A stretch of 64,000 nt of DNA from Euryodendron excelsum (lineage: Eukaryota > Streptophyta > Magnoliopsida > Ericales > Pentaphylacaceae), in NCBI GenBank assembly GCA_033060915.1, contig CM065390.1:21489501-21553500 (forward strand), given 5' to 3'. The notes under the pieces were generated by a model, which was not told the DNA's origin, ran no database searches, and was given only the letters and a program-made list of their open reading frames with translations. How positions within the stretch are numbered: position 1 is the first letter of the stretch; each line of letters begins with the position of its first letter. This document shows, piece after piece, positions 10,906-22,028 of the stretch. The position numbers were made by a program, and so were the translations under genes.

Positions 10906-13900
10906 TGGCCCGTTTTATTTAACTTTTCATAAATTAAATATGAAAAATATGTCTTAACATTTAAATTTAAATATAAAAAATTAAATATATTATTTGGACA
11001 GGTTCTATGCAATAAGACATGACTTATCAAATTAAAAAAATTACCCACACAGTAATAAAAAGCTTTACAAAATTTTTACAAATTATTGGATCCACATAAA
11101 TTGTTCGGGCGAGATTTAGATTTAAAACAAAAGGTTCAACTAATCTCAACTATTAAATGTAATTCAAAACTGAATTTGAATCATCGGATATAAATATAAG
11201 ATAAACATTTTAAAAAATATTTGTGTTTTATTATATAGATCCATACTATGCATATATGGTTTCCAACTAAGATGGCAACTATCATAGGTGGTTCTTTCTT
11301 TGAGTCAAAGTAAACTAAGCTAAACTATACACGTAGAATTTACTTATAGGAGCTATATATTTTATATTTTTTAGTGGAAAAAATAACAAAAATATTATTG
11401 TCATATTTTTCAATTTTTGTTTGTTTTATCCCTTTTCTATATTCTATTTTTTGTTTTTTTGGAAAACATGTTAGTAATTATTTGTTTTAATTATTCTGAC
11501 ATTAAAAATAAATGGGCAGTGGTGAACAATGGTGGTAGTTGTGGTGGTGGTCGAGTGGCAGCAGTGGTGATGAATAGTAAAAAGTGGTGGGTGGCAAGGA
11601 AAAGAGAAAGGAGGAAGATAAGTCCTTACGCTACATAAAATAAAGCATGTTTTCATTTTCAATAAAATTTAAAAAAATTTATCAAATATGTTGTATTTAT
11701 ATTTTTCAAGAATTTTAAAAATAAAATTGTTACCAAACATGTACTTTAACAATTTTCTAATTTTATTGTTCCACTCTTCCTCTCTTATTTATCTGTCTTT
11801 TAACCAAGTCCCACTCCCTATTCCACTTCCGTATTTTAATAATTTCATCCTATCCATCGTGCTTAGAAATTTCCCAATTCTCTTATTTTGTAAGAAAGTG
11901 GGAAATGTTTGTAATTTCTATTGTATATCCTTTATAGGACAATCATACAAGTTCATTTACACGAGATAATTGGTTTTTCTATTAATACGAAAGTTGACAC
12001 AACTTTAACTCGAGAGTAATACCAAAATAATGTTCTCCCTTTATAATACCAACGCGAAAATATTAGGCTTTTTTTTTAAGATTACAAAATTGACCAATTT
12101 TGTTCTTACAGAAATGGATTACTTGTACATGCATATATCAAGATTTGGATTTTTTCTATTTCAATAATTGAGCTGTTGACACGTTAACTAAAATAAAAAT
12201 CAAGAGTTCAAATGAGTTGACTTAAAACTCATTTGAAAATAAATGATTTTGTGGTTATATATAAGAAAACAACTTTTAATATAAAATGACTACTTTTGGT
12301 AAAATATTTAATAAGACTTCATTTACTCCATTGATTGATAGAATGAAGATCTAAAATGGAGAGATCCAAATCTCATACAACCACATCCACATTGTCCCCT
12401 CTCAAATTTGTAAGTTCAACTTATCCTATCTTTAAAAAAATGAAAATTAAGTTCATATTCCATGGCTAGCATAAGTATGTCAAAAGCCCAAGTAGGACAC
12501 TAGAAGGCCACTTAATTGAGTTCAATATACATATATACATATAGAGAGAGATGGAGAGAGAGAGAGAGTTTTTGGCCAAAATAATACTATTTTTAAAAAT
12601 AATTTTCTATCTAACACTCTCTCAAAAATAATTTTTAAAGTAATTCTTTTTTTGCTAAATATGCAATTAAGGCAGAAATTAGGTGTCACTCTTTTCTTTG
12701 TGCTTATTTTTTTTTATTTTAAAAAAATATTATTCCTCTTAAACAATTACTTTTGTTTGAGTTATTACTACCATCGCAGTCTTCCCCGGTAAACCCATAG
12801 GACTCTGTTCTCATCCTAAAAAATGGGATTGTCAAAGGATAATACAGTCCTTCCGCCTAGGCCTAATTTTTCTTTAAGTGTGTCACTGTAAATTAGATCT
12901 TATCTAGGGTTTCTAAATTAAAACTTTATTTTGGGGTTAATAGGGGTGGGTCGTTTTTGTTTGGTACAGTAGTTCAATAGAGACTTTTATGTACTTTATT
13001 TAGTTATTTTAGTTTGCTCACTAAGACCTCATTAATCCTCTCACAAGTGAGTGAAGGGACCAATGGGTATTGGACACGAGGGAGTAATCCAATATCGAGT
13101 CTATTGCTAATCCTATTCTTTGTCACCATTTTCTTGTATTTTCTCAGCAATCAAAGTAAATCTCGATTTTTTTTAATCCCTTTATCCTCCTTTGGAAGTT
13201 TGCCGATTGCTCAAAAATGGCAAGCATTATTGTGATGACTCGATGCAATAGTTCTACGTCAATGGGAGTCATAACAACTGCAATTGCTTTTGGTAACATG
13301 ATCTGCTCCGGCAGTCTCATTTTACAGTCGACAAAGGCAGCTTATAAGTTTACCAGTGGTGGTGGCCGAACATCAACTTTGATTGTAGGGACAACTCAAA
13401 TAAAATGATTGTTTAACAGAAATTAGTTTCTTACAATTTTCAAGTCTTAATAAAGACATTCATTTAAGAACTCTTAATGAGATAAGACAGTAAAAAATAT
13501 TTTTATTTCCGAACACAACTACCAAATTAGGTGAAAGAATTTAAAATTCAAACACTTATAATTTTTCAAAACTATCCTTGAGACATCACTAACAGTAATG
13601 AATAAAAACTTTTAAACACATGCTTGTATTAAACAATTAATATTAAATTTAAAATTACATGTTCATAACATAATCCTTGTCAACTTCATCCTAACTAAAA
13701 TATATCACTGTTATTTTGCATTCACCTATTTATTTTATTACAATCTCAATTTATTTTTTTGTCTTTTTATTGTCCATAGAACATAGAGGGATTTGAAAGA
13801 CAATTTTGTATTCATTAAATTAAGTTAATTTTTTTATATTAGTTCTTATTTTACTAAATAATTCTATTTTATATTCAAATTAATATAACAAGAGTTATAT

Positions 13901-14785
13901 AAAATTTAATAAGGGTATATTTGGTATCTAAAAAAGTTGTATAATAAATGCTGAGAATATACCTATTAACAACATTATTAATGACCTTTTTAAAAACATC
14001 TTTAAAAGTTAAGAGTGTTAATGTTTGGATTTTTATGAAAAATTACTACATTAACTATTTCCTTAAAATATGTCCCCCATGGCATATATTAGTATTTGTC
14101 TAAAAGAAAACTTTATAACCACCCCTTTAACGGAAGGATAAAGGAAGACCTTGTGAAATACATAGAAGGTTACTCTCATCTCATGTCTGCCCGCTCAATT
14201 GCTACATTAATAGAAATACCTTAATGTCAAAAAATTATTTAGTGTTATTAAAGCGCCACATTATCCTTGTTCCACATTATTCTTGTTTCAACTCTCCTAA
14301 ATGTAGTGAGTTTTTCTTATCATGTGGGTGATGGGCGTGTTCGGAACCTACCTAACAAGAAAACTCATTGTATTTATAAGAAATGAAATGAAAGTGACGT
14401 GACACTTCAAGTGAATAATTTTTCCTCAATGTTACCACCAAACATTTTACTCTGTTTAGCTGTCTCACAGCCCTAACATGCACAAAAATAGATATGCCCA
14501 ATTGGTAAGTGTCTTTTTTCTGTGAATTATTTTTCCTTTTCTAGAATATTATGTTTAGAATTACATTTGATGGGTAATAGGATGTTAGAATGTGTGTAAG
14601 GACAAATATTTGAATGAATTTAGAGAAAATTTCTGAAATGAGTAAACAAAGATTACAATTTAATATACACTTACTCAAAGGTTCCAGAGTCCAACCTAAC
14701 TTGCTAATGGCATGAAAAATTTTGAGCATTAGTGTGGGGAAATAACCCCTGACCCAACCCAATGGGTGAGGCTCAATCTATGCAA
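10906..14785. other. Intergenic DNA, no gene supported
   Basis: This is A/T-rich sequence. Two short overlapping open frames at 13014-13408 contain ordinary-looking codons, but no domain, no splice-linked partner and no promoter could be assigned, so they are not called. A GA microsatellite is at 12542-12568. Confidence 0.4.
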
Positions 14786-14789
14786 ATTA

Positions 14790-15345
14790 AAATTGAGGCT
14801 ACTTGGCCGCCCAGATCAGAAATAGAGGGAGGGCTGGTTTTGACTGCTGACCTTTTCCCTGCCATAGCCCAAACCGTGAAAGGCGGGCCCAAACCGCTAG
14901 CGGTCTTCGAGCATTAAATGCAGAGTTGACTTGCATTAAATGCACAAGCAGCTGCCCACGCGATGTCGACGTACACGTCCGGTCAGCCGGAATCCCCCGC
15001 AACGGTGCGCCAAACCCTGTAAGTAATCAGGCGGCGTCAATGACGATGCCTACCCAACAAGCCATGAGAGCCTGCTGATAGGCCAAGGCAAAACACACTC
15101 CCTCGATGACTCTATAAATACGCAAAGCATCGAGAACCAGGTATGGATAGTTAATCCCAAGTATTCACAACCTTCATTCATTTTTATCTCGATTAAGCTT
15201 GCTAACTTAACCATCGGAGTGTGATCGGCCTACAAAGGGTCGACCACTTCTAATCTTCCTCTTTTGCAGGGGCTTTGGACCCATTCATTTTGGGTTTGAG
15301 AGTTCGGCACAACTTTTCCGAAAAATCTCACTTACAATTAGTATG
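14790..15345 (+). mobile_element. Probable solo or truncated LTR (GC-rich island)
   Basis: This stretch is much more GC-rich than its surroundings. It has LTR-like architecture: a GC-rich U3-like part, a TATA box in CTCTATAAATACGC (15110-15123), then a leader-like part. That part contains TGCTAACTTAACCATCGGAG (15199-15218), which resembles the R/U5 'CTGACTTAGGCATCGGAG' signature common in plant Ty3/gypsy LTRs. No gag or pol lies next to it. I could not fix the TG...CA ends or a target duplication, so borders are approximate. A remnant of an unrelated promoter is the alternative. Confidence 0.45.
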
Positions 15346-16780
15346 TTAGATGTTTGTATCTCTGGTTCTTTCAATTTAAAATTATGTGATTATGAGTCTT
15401 GTGATTGTTCATTATCCTTAATTATAAAATTTTCCTTCTGAAATTGAAAGAATGCATGCCTATATAAGTTTAGCTCAACATTTAAAAGGAGTTGCTGAAT
15501 GGGAAGAGAAAGTGTTCTTATTTTAAGAGTGAATTAAAGCCAAAATCCAGAAGATTCTGTTAGTAAACTTTCCTAAATGAGTCGGACTTTAATTAAAATT
15601 TTGATTAATACCAACAGACAATCTTCTTTTGTCTTAATGAAAAATTAATGTCCCAGTGTTTTTTGTTGAAACATATCGAAATATTATGAAAGAAGGGATT
15701 ATTTCTACACTTACGAGAAATTTCCAAAACGAGTTAATGCTACTTACCTTTTTTGTTAAAAGAAAATATCTAAAAAAAACATAAACTTAAAATTTATTAG
15801 AGATTTTGAAAAGGTAGAAAGGAGAGGAGGAGAGATGAAGATGAATTCACATAGTTAAGTAACTTATTCTCTTCATTTATTATTATACGTAATTTTTTAA
15901 TTGAATATTATCACTGATGCTTTCTTTTTTTTTTTTATCCCTACTATTAGTAGAATTTAGCATTTATTATGAATCTCCTTCTTCAACTAACCACTCAAAC
16001 CTCTTGTTTTGGAGTTTCTAATATTCACCAACCTTTATTGAGTTTTATTCTTAATCTTGGTATAGAAAGACTCAAATCACATTTTTTTAAACTTTAAATT
16101 ACTAACAATTTTACGTGTATTATAATAATAATGGTCTAACCATGAAATTAGTAAATCTTGACTAATATTACATATGCCATAATAATATTGGTCTCATGTC
16201 ATTTTGAAAAATTTATTATTATTGTTATTTTAAATTTCCTTCAATTCTTATCCAATATTGTTAGAAAGTTATTCCTTAAATTCAAACCATGAAATCAGTA
16301 ACCTTAATTAAAAACACATGTAATCTAATGCTAATTTGGAAAGTTTTAACTAAAATTCTAAGGCATTAGAATTATTGTTTCAAATTTCCTTAAATTCCTC
16401 TCATTAGAAAGTCATTCATTAAATTAAAAAAATGTGGAATCTTATTTTCTATTGAAATCCCTTTAATTTCTACAAAGACAAATACCATAATTTTGAGTAT
16501 CTATTTATATTTTTTTGATACTTCTCTTATCTGATGATGACCTTTATAATCTTTCATTGCCTAATTAGTTCTACAATAACAACACAGAAATCAAAGTAAA
16601 CTTACTTAATGATTTTTTATTGATTTAATTATTCTTCAAAATTCTATTTAACGTGGACCCAATTTGATTTATATAATATGAATATACATGTATATTTTAA
16701 AATTTATAATTTCACGGTCTTGACGTTCACAGCTCTTTTCTCTTGTATATCGATGGAACAGGGAGAGCTGTGAAAGTATA
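15346..16780. other. Intergenic DNA upstream of the CAT gene
   Basis: Strongly A/T-rich DNA without an open frame of note. Near 16738 and 16762 an inverted pair (CACAGCTCTTTTCTC and GAGAGCTGTG) could form a small hairpin about 20 bp before the TATA box. Confidence 0.4.
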
Positions 16781-16787
16781 AGCACTT

Positions 16788-17091
16788 TATAAATACTTAT
16801 ATAGATAAGTATCTATATTTATCGGGAGCCCCAAAAGCTGCCCCATAGTTTCGGCTCTCCGCCACACAAAGTTGCCGTTTATTTAACCGTCCAATTGTCA
16901 GAGTGTGTTTATGTGTGTCTCTGCTGTACCACCACACTGGATCATTGTTTATCTCAATCCCCTTACTGCCCCTTTACCTTTCATATAAATCACCTCACTT
17001 CCATTCTCATCTCTTTAGAGCGAGAGAGGCTATACATATATATATATATATAGGGAGACAGCGAGAGCGAGAGAGAGAGAGAGGGGGGGTG
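16788..17091 (+). promoter_or_regulatory. Core promoter and 5' UTR of the CAT gene
   Basis: TATAAATA lies at 16788-16795, which would place transcription start near 16820-16830. A leader of about 260 nt follows. It is CT-rich first and then carries a TA tract (17034-17051) and a GA microsatellite ending in seven G (17061-17089), three bases before the ATG at 17092. An upstream ATG at 16903 opens a frame that is in register with the main ATG, because the same open frame reads through into it. An N-terminal extension is therefore possible but unlike the family. Confidence 0.6.
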
Positions 17092-20000
17092 ATGGATAGC
17101 CATGGCTCCTCTTTTTCTAGCTTCAAGTCCTACCTCCGAGCCCTCGCCGACACGCCAGGTCGGCTAGCCCGCCGTGCCGGCTCGGCCTCTACCTCCTTCG
17201 AGGAGATGAGCCGGGTCCGAGCCCGGTCTGGCTCCGACATGCGGCGGAGCCTCCGCTGGTTCGACCTCGTCTGCTTCGGTGTCGGAGGGATGGTCGGCGC
17301 CGGCGTTTTTGTCACCACCGGCCGCGCCAGCCGTCTATATGCCGGCCCCTCCGTCGTCCTCTCCTACGCCATTGCTGGCCTCTGCGCCCTCCTCTCCGCC
17401 TTCTGCTACACCGAGTTCGCCGTCGACATGCCGGTCGCCGGCGGCGCCTTCAGCTACATCCGCGTCACCTTCGGTTCGCATTCCCCCACTCTTTTCTGTC
17501 TCTCTTTCCTCTGTATATTAGCTAATATTCATGTGCTTTTGCAGGCGAGTTTGCGGCATTTTTAACGGGTGCCAACCTAATTATAGACTACGTGCTATCG
17601 AACGCCGCCGTCGCTCGCAGCTTCACGGCGTATTTGGGTACAGCTATAGGCATATCAACGGCGACGAAATGGAGGGTCACAATCTCTGCCCTCCCGAAGG
17701 GGTTCAACGAGATTGACGTTGTCGCTCTAGCCGTAGTACTAATCGTCACTGTCGTCATCTGTTACAGGTCCATAACCAAGCCAAGCCATTACCATTCATT
17801 CACATCCCACTAATTCCTTCAAATACTTCGCATCAAAACTAACCAATTTCGCCATTGATTTACAGTACCAGAGAGAGTTCCGTGTTGAACATGGTGTTGA
17901 CAGCACTTCACATTCTGTTCTTGTTGTTCGTGATCGTAGTTGGGTTCTACAGGGGAGAGTGGAAGAACTTCACTGAACCAGCCGACCCGAAACACCCCGG
18001 CGGGTTCTTCCCTTTCGGAGCTTCGGGCGTGTTCAACGGTGCTGCGATGGTCTATCTCAGCTATATAGGCTACGACGCCGTCTCAACCATGGCTGAGGAG
18101 GTCCGAAACCCGGTTAAGGATATCCCTATCGGGGTCTCGGGTTCGGTTATCCTCGTTACCATTCTTTACTGCTTAATGGCCGCTTCAATGTCCATGCTCT
18201 TACCTTATGATATGGTATGAATCAAAATATTTAATTGGTAATTAATTGAGTATGTGAAATGACGGTATTGGCCTTTGATTGCGTGTGGTGAGTGATCACA
18301 CAGATCGATGCGGAGGCGCCGTTTGCGGCGGCGTTCAGGGGGGGATCGGACGGGTGGAGTTGGGCGTCGAACGTGATCGGCGTGGGGGCCAGCTTCGGGA
18401 TACTAACGTCGATGCTGGTGGCGATGCTGGGGCAGGCTCGGTACATGTGCGTGATCGGACGGTCGAACGTGGTCCCAGCATGGTTCGCTAGGGTCCACCC
18501 CAGGACATCAACGCCCGTCAACGCTTCCGCTTTCCTTGGTTCGTTTCCTAACATTATTTGGCTCTTTGTGTGCTTTCTTAGTGCTTGAGCTTTGTAATGT
18601 GTGTATAGGAGAGAGAGACAGAGAACATTATCGTCTTGATTTGTTGGACTGTTGTTCAAGCCTTGGCGGTTGAATGGGTCCCACGTTGAACCGTTTCCGT
18701 TACAGACCGTTGGGTGGGTTAGGCTAATGGCGTCCTCATGTGTTTATTATGGTGCTCGCCATTGTGACTTGAGTGTTTTGGGGGTGACCGACATTCTGAT
18801 GGTGATGGGTGTGGTTGGGCCCTTGGGGCCTCGGCTTCGCCATTTAGTTGGTGGGTCACCAAGACATTCCATTCAATTAATGACATGAATTTTTTACATG
18901 ATGGGAATAATGTATATAATTTTTCAAAATGTGTTTCTCTTTTTACATATGGTCTCCCATGAGTAAACCATTACATCGACATAGTGTGACGGTCACCTAT
19001 ATAAATTCTCATAGGTTAGGGCCGTCAGCCATGAAATGTGTAAGCTAAAGACTAATTTAAGGATGAGCCACCCCTCAGACATGTGAGAGGCACACTGGCA
19101 TTGAATGGGGGAATAAAAAAAACCAAAAAAAAGAGGAGGCGTGTTATTTGTAGAACAAATAAATCAGGTTACTTCGAGCTTTACCCGATGACCAACTTGG
19201 CTAGAGGTTAGTTCGAGTTCTCGATTCCATAAATAAGTCAAGCTTTGATCAAATTTTGAAGTAGATGAGTTGATAAATGTTTGGTTTTTTAACTAAGCTC
19301 AATATGGCGTTGAGCATCATTGCAAGATAAAACGAAACTAAACTATATCCCAATTCATTTTGGACCTTGTGAATTTATCAAGCCAAGGCTTTATCAGCTT
19401 TGCTATACTCAGCTCGATTACAACAAGTTTCTCTTGTACTTCCCTGTATTTGGTTATTTTCTAATATCAGCTTTTAGTTATACCCAGTGGCGAATTCAGA
19501 ATTTTGGTTTGAGGGGGCCAAAAAAGATTTTTTTTGTTAAGAGGATGGTTAAGAATTTTTTTTTTTTGTCTTTTTAAGGTATTTTCAAGAGTGAAGTGAA
19601 ATTTAAAAACTTTAGGTATTTTTTCTTATATGTGATGAGGTACCCTTATAATAAAAGACACCTGCCAAAGAGACGATGTATAAAACGAGCTATGTTTTCT
19701 GACTTCGGTAAGTTTGAAGGTTATTTCTATTGCCAATTCACTTTTCATCACATTCCACTTTGTATTCTTTTGATTTTGTGGAGTGTTTATAGTGACGCTC
19801 ATTTTGTAGTACTTTAAAGAACATTATTATGTGGAAAGTGATTCAAATTCATTGCTAAGAGAAAAGTTTTGTCAAAAATTATAGTATGCTCGGTTTGCAA
19901 AATTCAAAGATAAGTTCAGAACAGTAAAATGATTGATGTTAATATACTTTTGTAATAACAAAAATTTTATTGGGAAAACTGAAGCCACCGAAGAAAATAG

Positions 20001-21198
20001 AAAATTGAGAGATGCAAAAGTAGTGATGCGTTGCACCAGATTCCACGAATCATGCATTCAGCCAAAGACATTTACAGTTGGTGACCTTATCTTTTAGGAT
20101 CCAAAAGACACCAAAAAGAAGAATATCTTTCAGTATCATGTTTATAATTGTTGTTCTGCATTTGTTAGTTGGCCCTATTTTGTGCATATTTTAAGTTCAT
20201 AGGCACAATTTAAAGTTTAATGTATTAGTTAGTTGCCAGATTGATCTAAGACCATTTGGGTTTTTTGAATTTTCTAAGAACCAATTGTAGAACTCGTATT
20301 CCTTACGAATTTCCGTTTTGGGTGGTCTTTTTTATTGTAGTCATCAGCTGAAAATGACTAAGAGAGCCACTAGAAAATGTTTCCCTTCTATCTCTTGAAA
20401 GGGTGGTCAATTGTAAGCCTTAGTGGGTAGACTGCTGCCTCTACCTCCCATAATGGAAAGCCTCTGAATTATTTTTTTTTCATACTTCGTTCTGGAATTT
20501 GATTTGCTCAATGGGCACTTGAGACTTTCCAATATCCTCAACTAGGAGTGTGATCTTGGTTTTATACAAAGATTATTGGGTGCTTTAATTTTCGAGGATT
20601 GCTTGTATTTACTCTGATTTCCTTTTCAGGAATCTGCACAGCTGCAATTGCCCTTTTCACAGATCTGAACGTCCTCCTAAACCTAGTATCGATCGGCACT
20701 CTATTTGTCTTCTACATGGTGTCAAATGCTGTAATCTACAGACGTTATGTCTCGGCGGGGACAACAAATCCATGGCCTACATTGTCCTTCCTATTTTGCT
20801 TCTCCCTCACTTCCACCATATTCACCCTGATTTGGCAATTTGCTATGCCAGGCAAACTCAAGGGGTTCATGCTTGGCGCCTGCACTGTAACTGCCATTGC
20901 TGTGTTACAACTGTTTCATTGTGTAGTCCCTCAAGCTCGAAAACCCGAGTTCTGGGGGGTCCCTTTGATGCCATGGGTACCAGCTATCTCAATCTTCCTC
21001 AACATTTTCTTGTTGGGTTCTCTTGATGGGCCATCCTACGTGAGGTTCGGATTCTTTTCGGGTCTTGCAGTGCTTGTTTATGTTCTATACAGTGTTCATG
21101 CTAGCTTTGATGCTGAAGAAGGTGGAGGTCTCAGTCAAAAGAATGGTGAAATCCTGAAGGAATCAAAGGAAATTGAGGACCACACTCTCAAAGTGTAA
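17092..21198 (+). CDS. CAT6: Cationic amino acid transporter, CAT6/CAT7 type
   Basis: This is an APC-superfamily permease expected to carry cationic and large neutral amino acids across a membrane. Coding exons are 17092-17473, 17545-17767, 17866-18214, 18304-18538 and 20630-21198; all junctions are GT-AG and in phase, giving 585 residues, close to the Arabidopsis CAT6/CAT7 length. Residues 1-45 are Ser/Arg-rich and cytosolic. The conserved first transmembrane motif GGMVGAGVFVTTGRASR is at 65-81. YIGYDAVSTMAEEVRNP and ASFGILTSMLVAMLGQARYM follow in later exons, and many hydrophobic segments run to a short charged tail. The start is the ATG right after the GA tract, which gives the family's usual N-terminus. 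The next gene downstream is RPS17, the same neighbour as CAT6 and CAT7 have in Arabidopsis. CAT6 versus CAT7 cannot be told apart here; family assignment is firm, substrate is inferred. Confidence 0.93.
18539..20629 (+). other. Intron 4 of the CAT gene
   Basis: A 2.1-kb intron, far longer than the other three (71-98 bp). It holds a short transposon-like scrap near 19489-19530 (AGTGGCGAATTCAGAATTTT followed by a G-rich stretch), a motif common at ends of plant non-autonomous elements. No coding exon is visible inside. Confidence 0.7.
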
Positions 21199-21576
21199 AA
21201 ATCTCATCTGTTTACTTTTTTCTTCCTTCACTTGTAATAACTTTTCAACTTTTTGTCTAGTTGATGGATACTTTGAATAGGATTGAAAAGAAACGGAGAG
21301 AAGAAAAGAAAGGAATATACTGCAACTGAGCAGGATTAGCAAGTTGTATAGATGCTTTGAAAGTAGGTTTAGCGTTGAGATCCTCTTGTACATTGGATCG
21401 TATAGTCCATCAACTTTAGATTTTAGAGTTTTAAATGTTTGACGTGTAACTGTTTGAAATGAATGAAAGCATGACAGGAAATTAAAGTTGACTCCTTGGG
21501 AAATGGGTGTCTTTTTGTTATTCATCGGTCGAAAAGTTGTCTCGCGAGGATGTCGAATGCATATGGGAAACGATAA
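21199..21576 (+). other. CAT 3' UTR and downstream flank
   Basis: Sequence after the TAA includes TTGTAATAAC (21233-21242), a plausible upstream poly(A) element. No further gene is visible before the tandem duplication. Confidence 0.4.
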
Positions 21577-22028
21577 AATACTAAATAACTAAGAAGTTTA
21601 TTCAAAAAAAAATAATGTGGGTAAACGAGATGTTTTTTACTTTAAAAAAATAACATTTATCATTATAAGAATATCATCGTTATATTATTTTGTTAAAATT
21701 TTTGTACAAATTTTATGATCGAATAGTATTGTACTATGAAATAAAAATTTAAAAAGAAAGTCGATTCTTTTTGCATGTTACAATATAGCTACAATGATAG
21801 GCAATACTAAATAACTAGGAAGTTTATTCAAAAAAAATAATGCGGTTAAACGAGATGTTTTTTACTTTAAAAAAATAATATTAATCATTATAAGAATATC
21901 ATCGTTATATTATTTTGTTAAAATTTTTGTACAAATTTTATGAATGAATAGTATTGTACTATAAAATAAAAATATAAAAAGAAAGTCAATTCTTTTTGCA
22001 TGTTACAATATAGCTACAATGATGGGCA
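21577..22028 (+). repeat. Tandem duplication, 226-bp unit
   Basis: Copy 1 starts at 21577 (AATACTAAATAACTAAGAAG) and copy 2 at 21803 (AATACTAAATAACTAGGAAG). Each continues through CGAGATGTTTTTTACTTTAA, TCGTTATATTATTTTGTTAA, GTACAAATTTTATGA and CATGTTACAATATAGCTACA. Differences are few, so the duplication is fairly recent. A diverged relative of part of the unit lies near 9015-9180. Confidence 0.85.

Noticed and set aside
13014..13408. Two short overlapping plus-strand frames
   Set aside because: Composition is less A/T-rich than the surroundings, but no domain, no intron pair and no signal could be tied to them.
18231..18659. 142-codon minus-strand frame
   Set aside because: Antisense to CAT exon 4 and flanking introns; the plus-strand exon is well supported.
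19190..19225. GTTCGAGTTCTCGATTCC resembling a tRNA T-loop (B box)
   Set aside because: No acceptor, D or anticodon arms can be paired around it.
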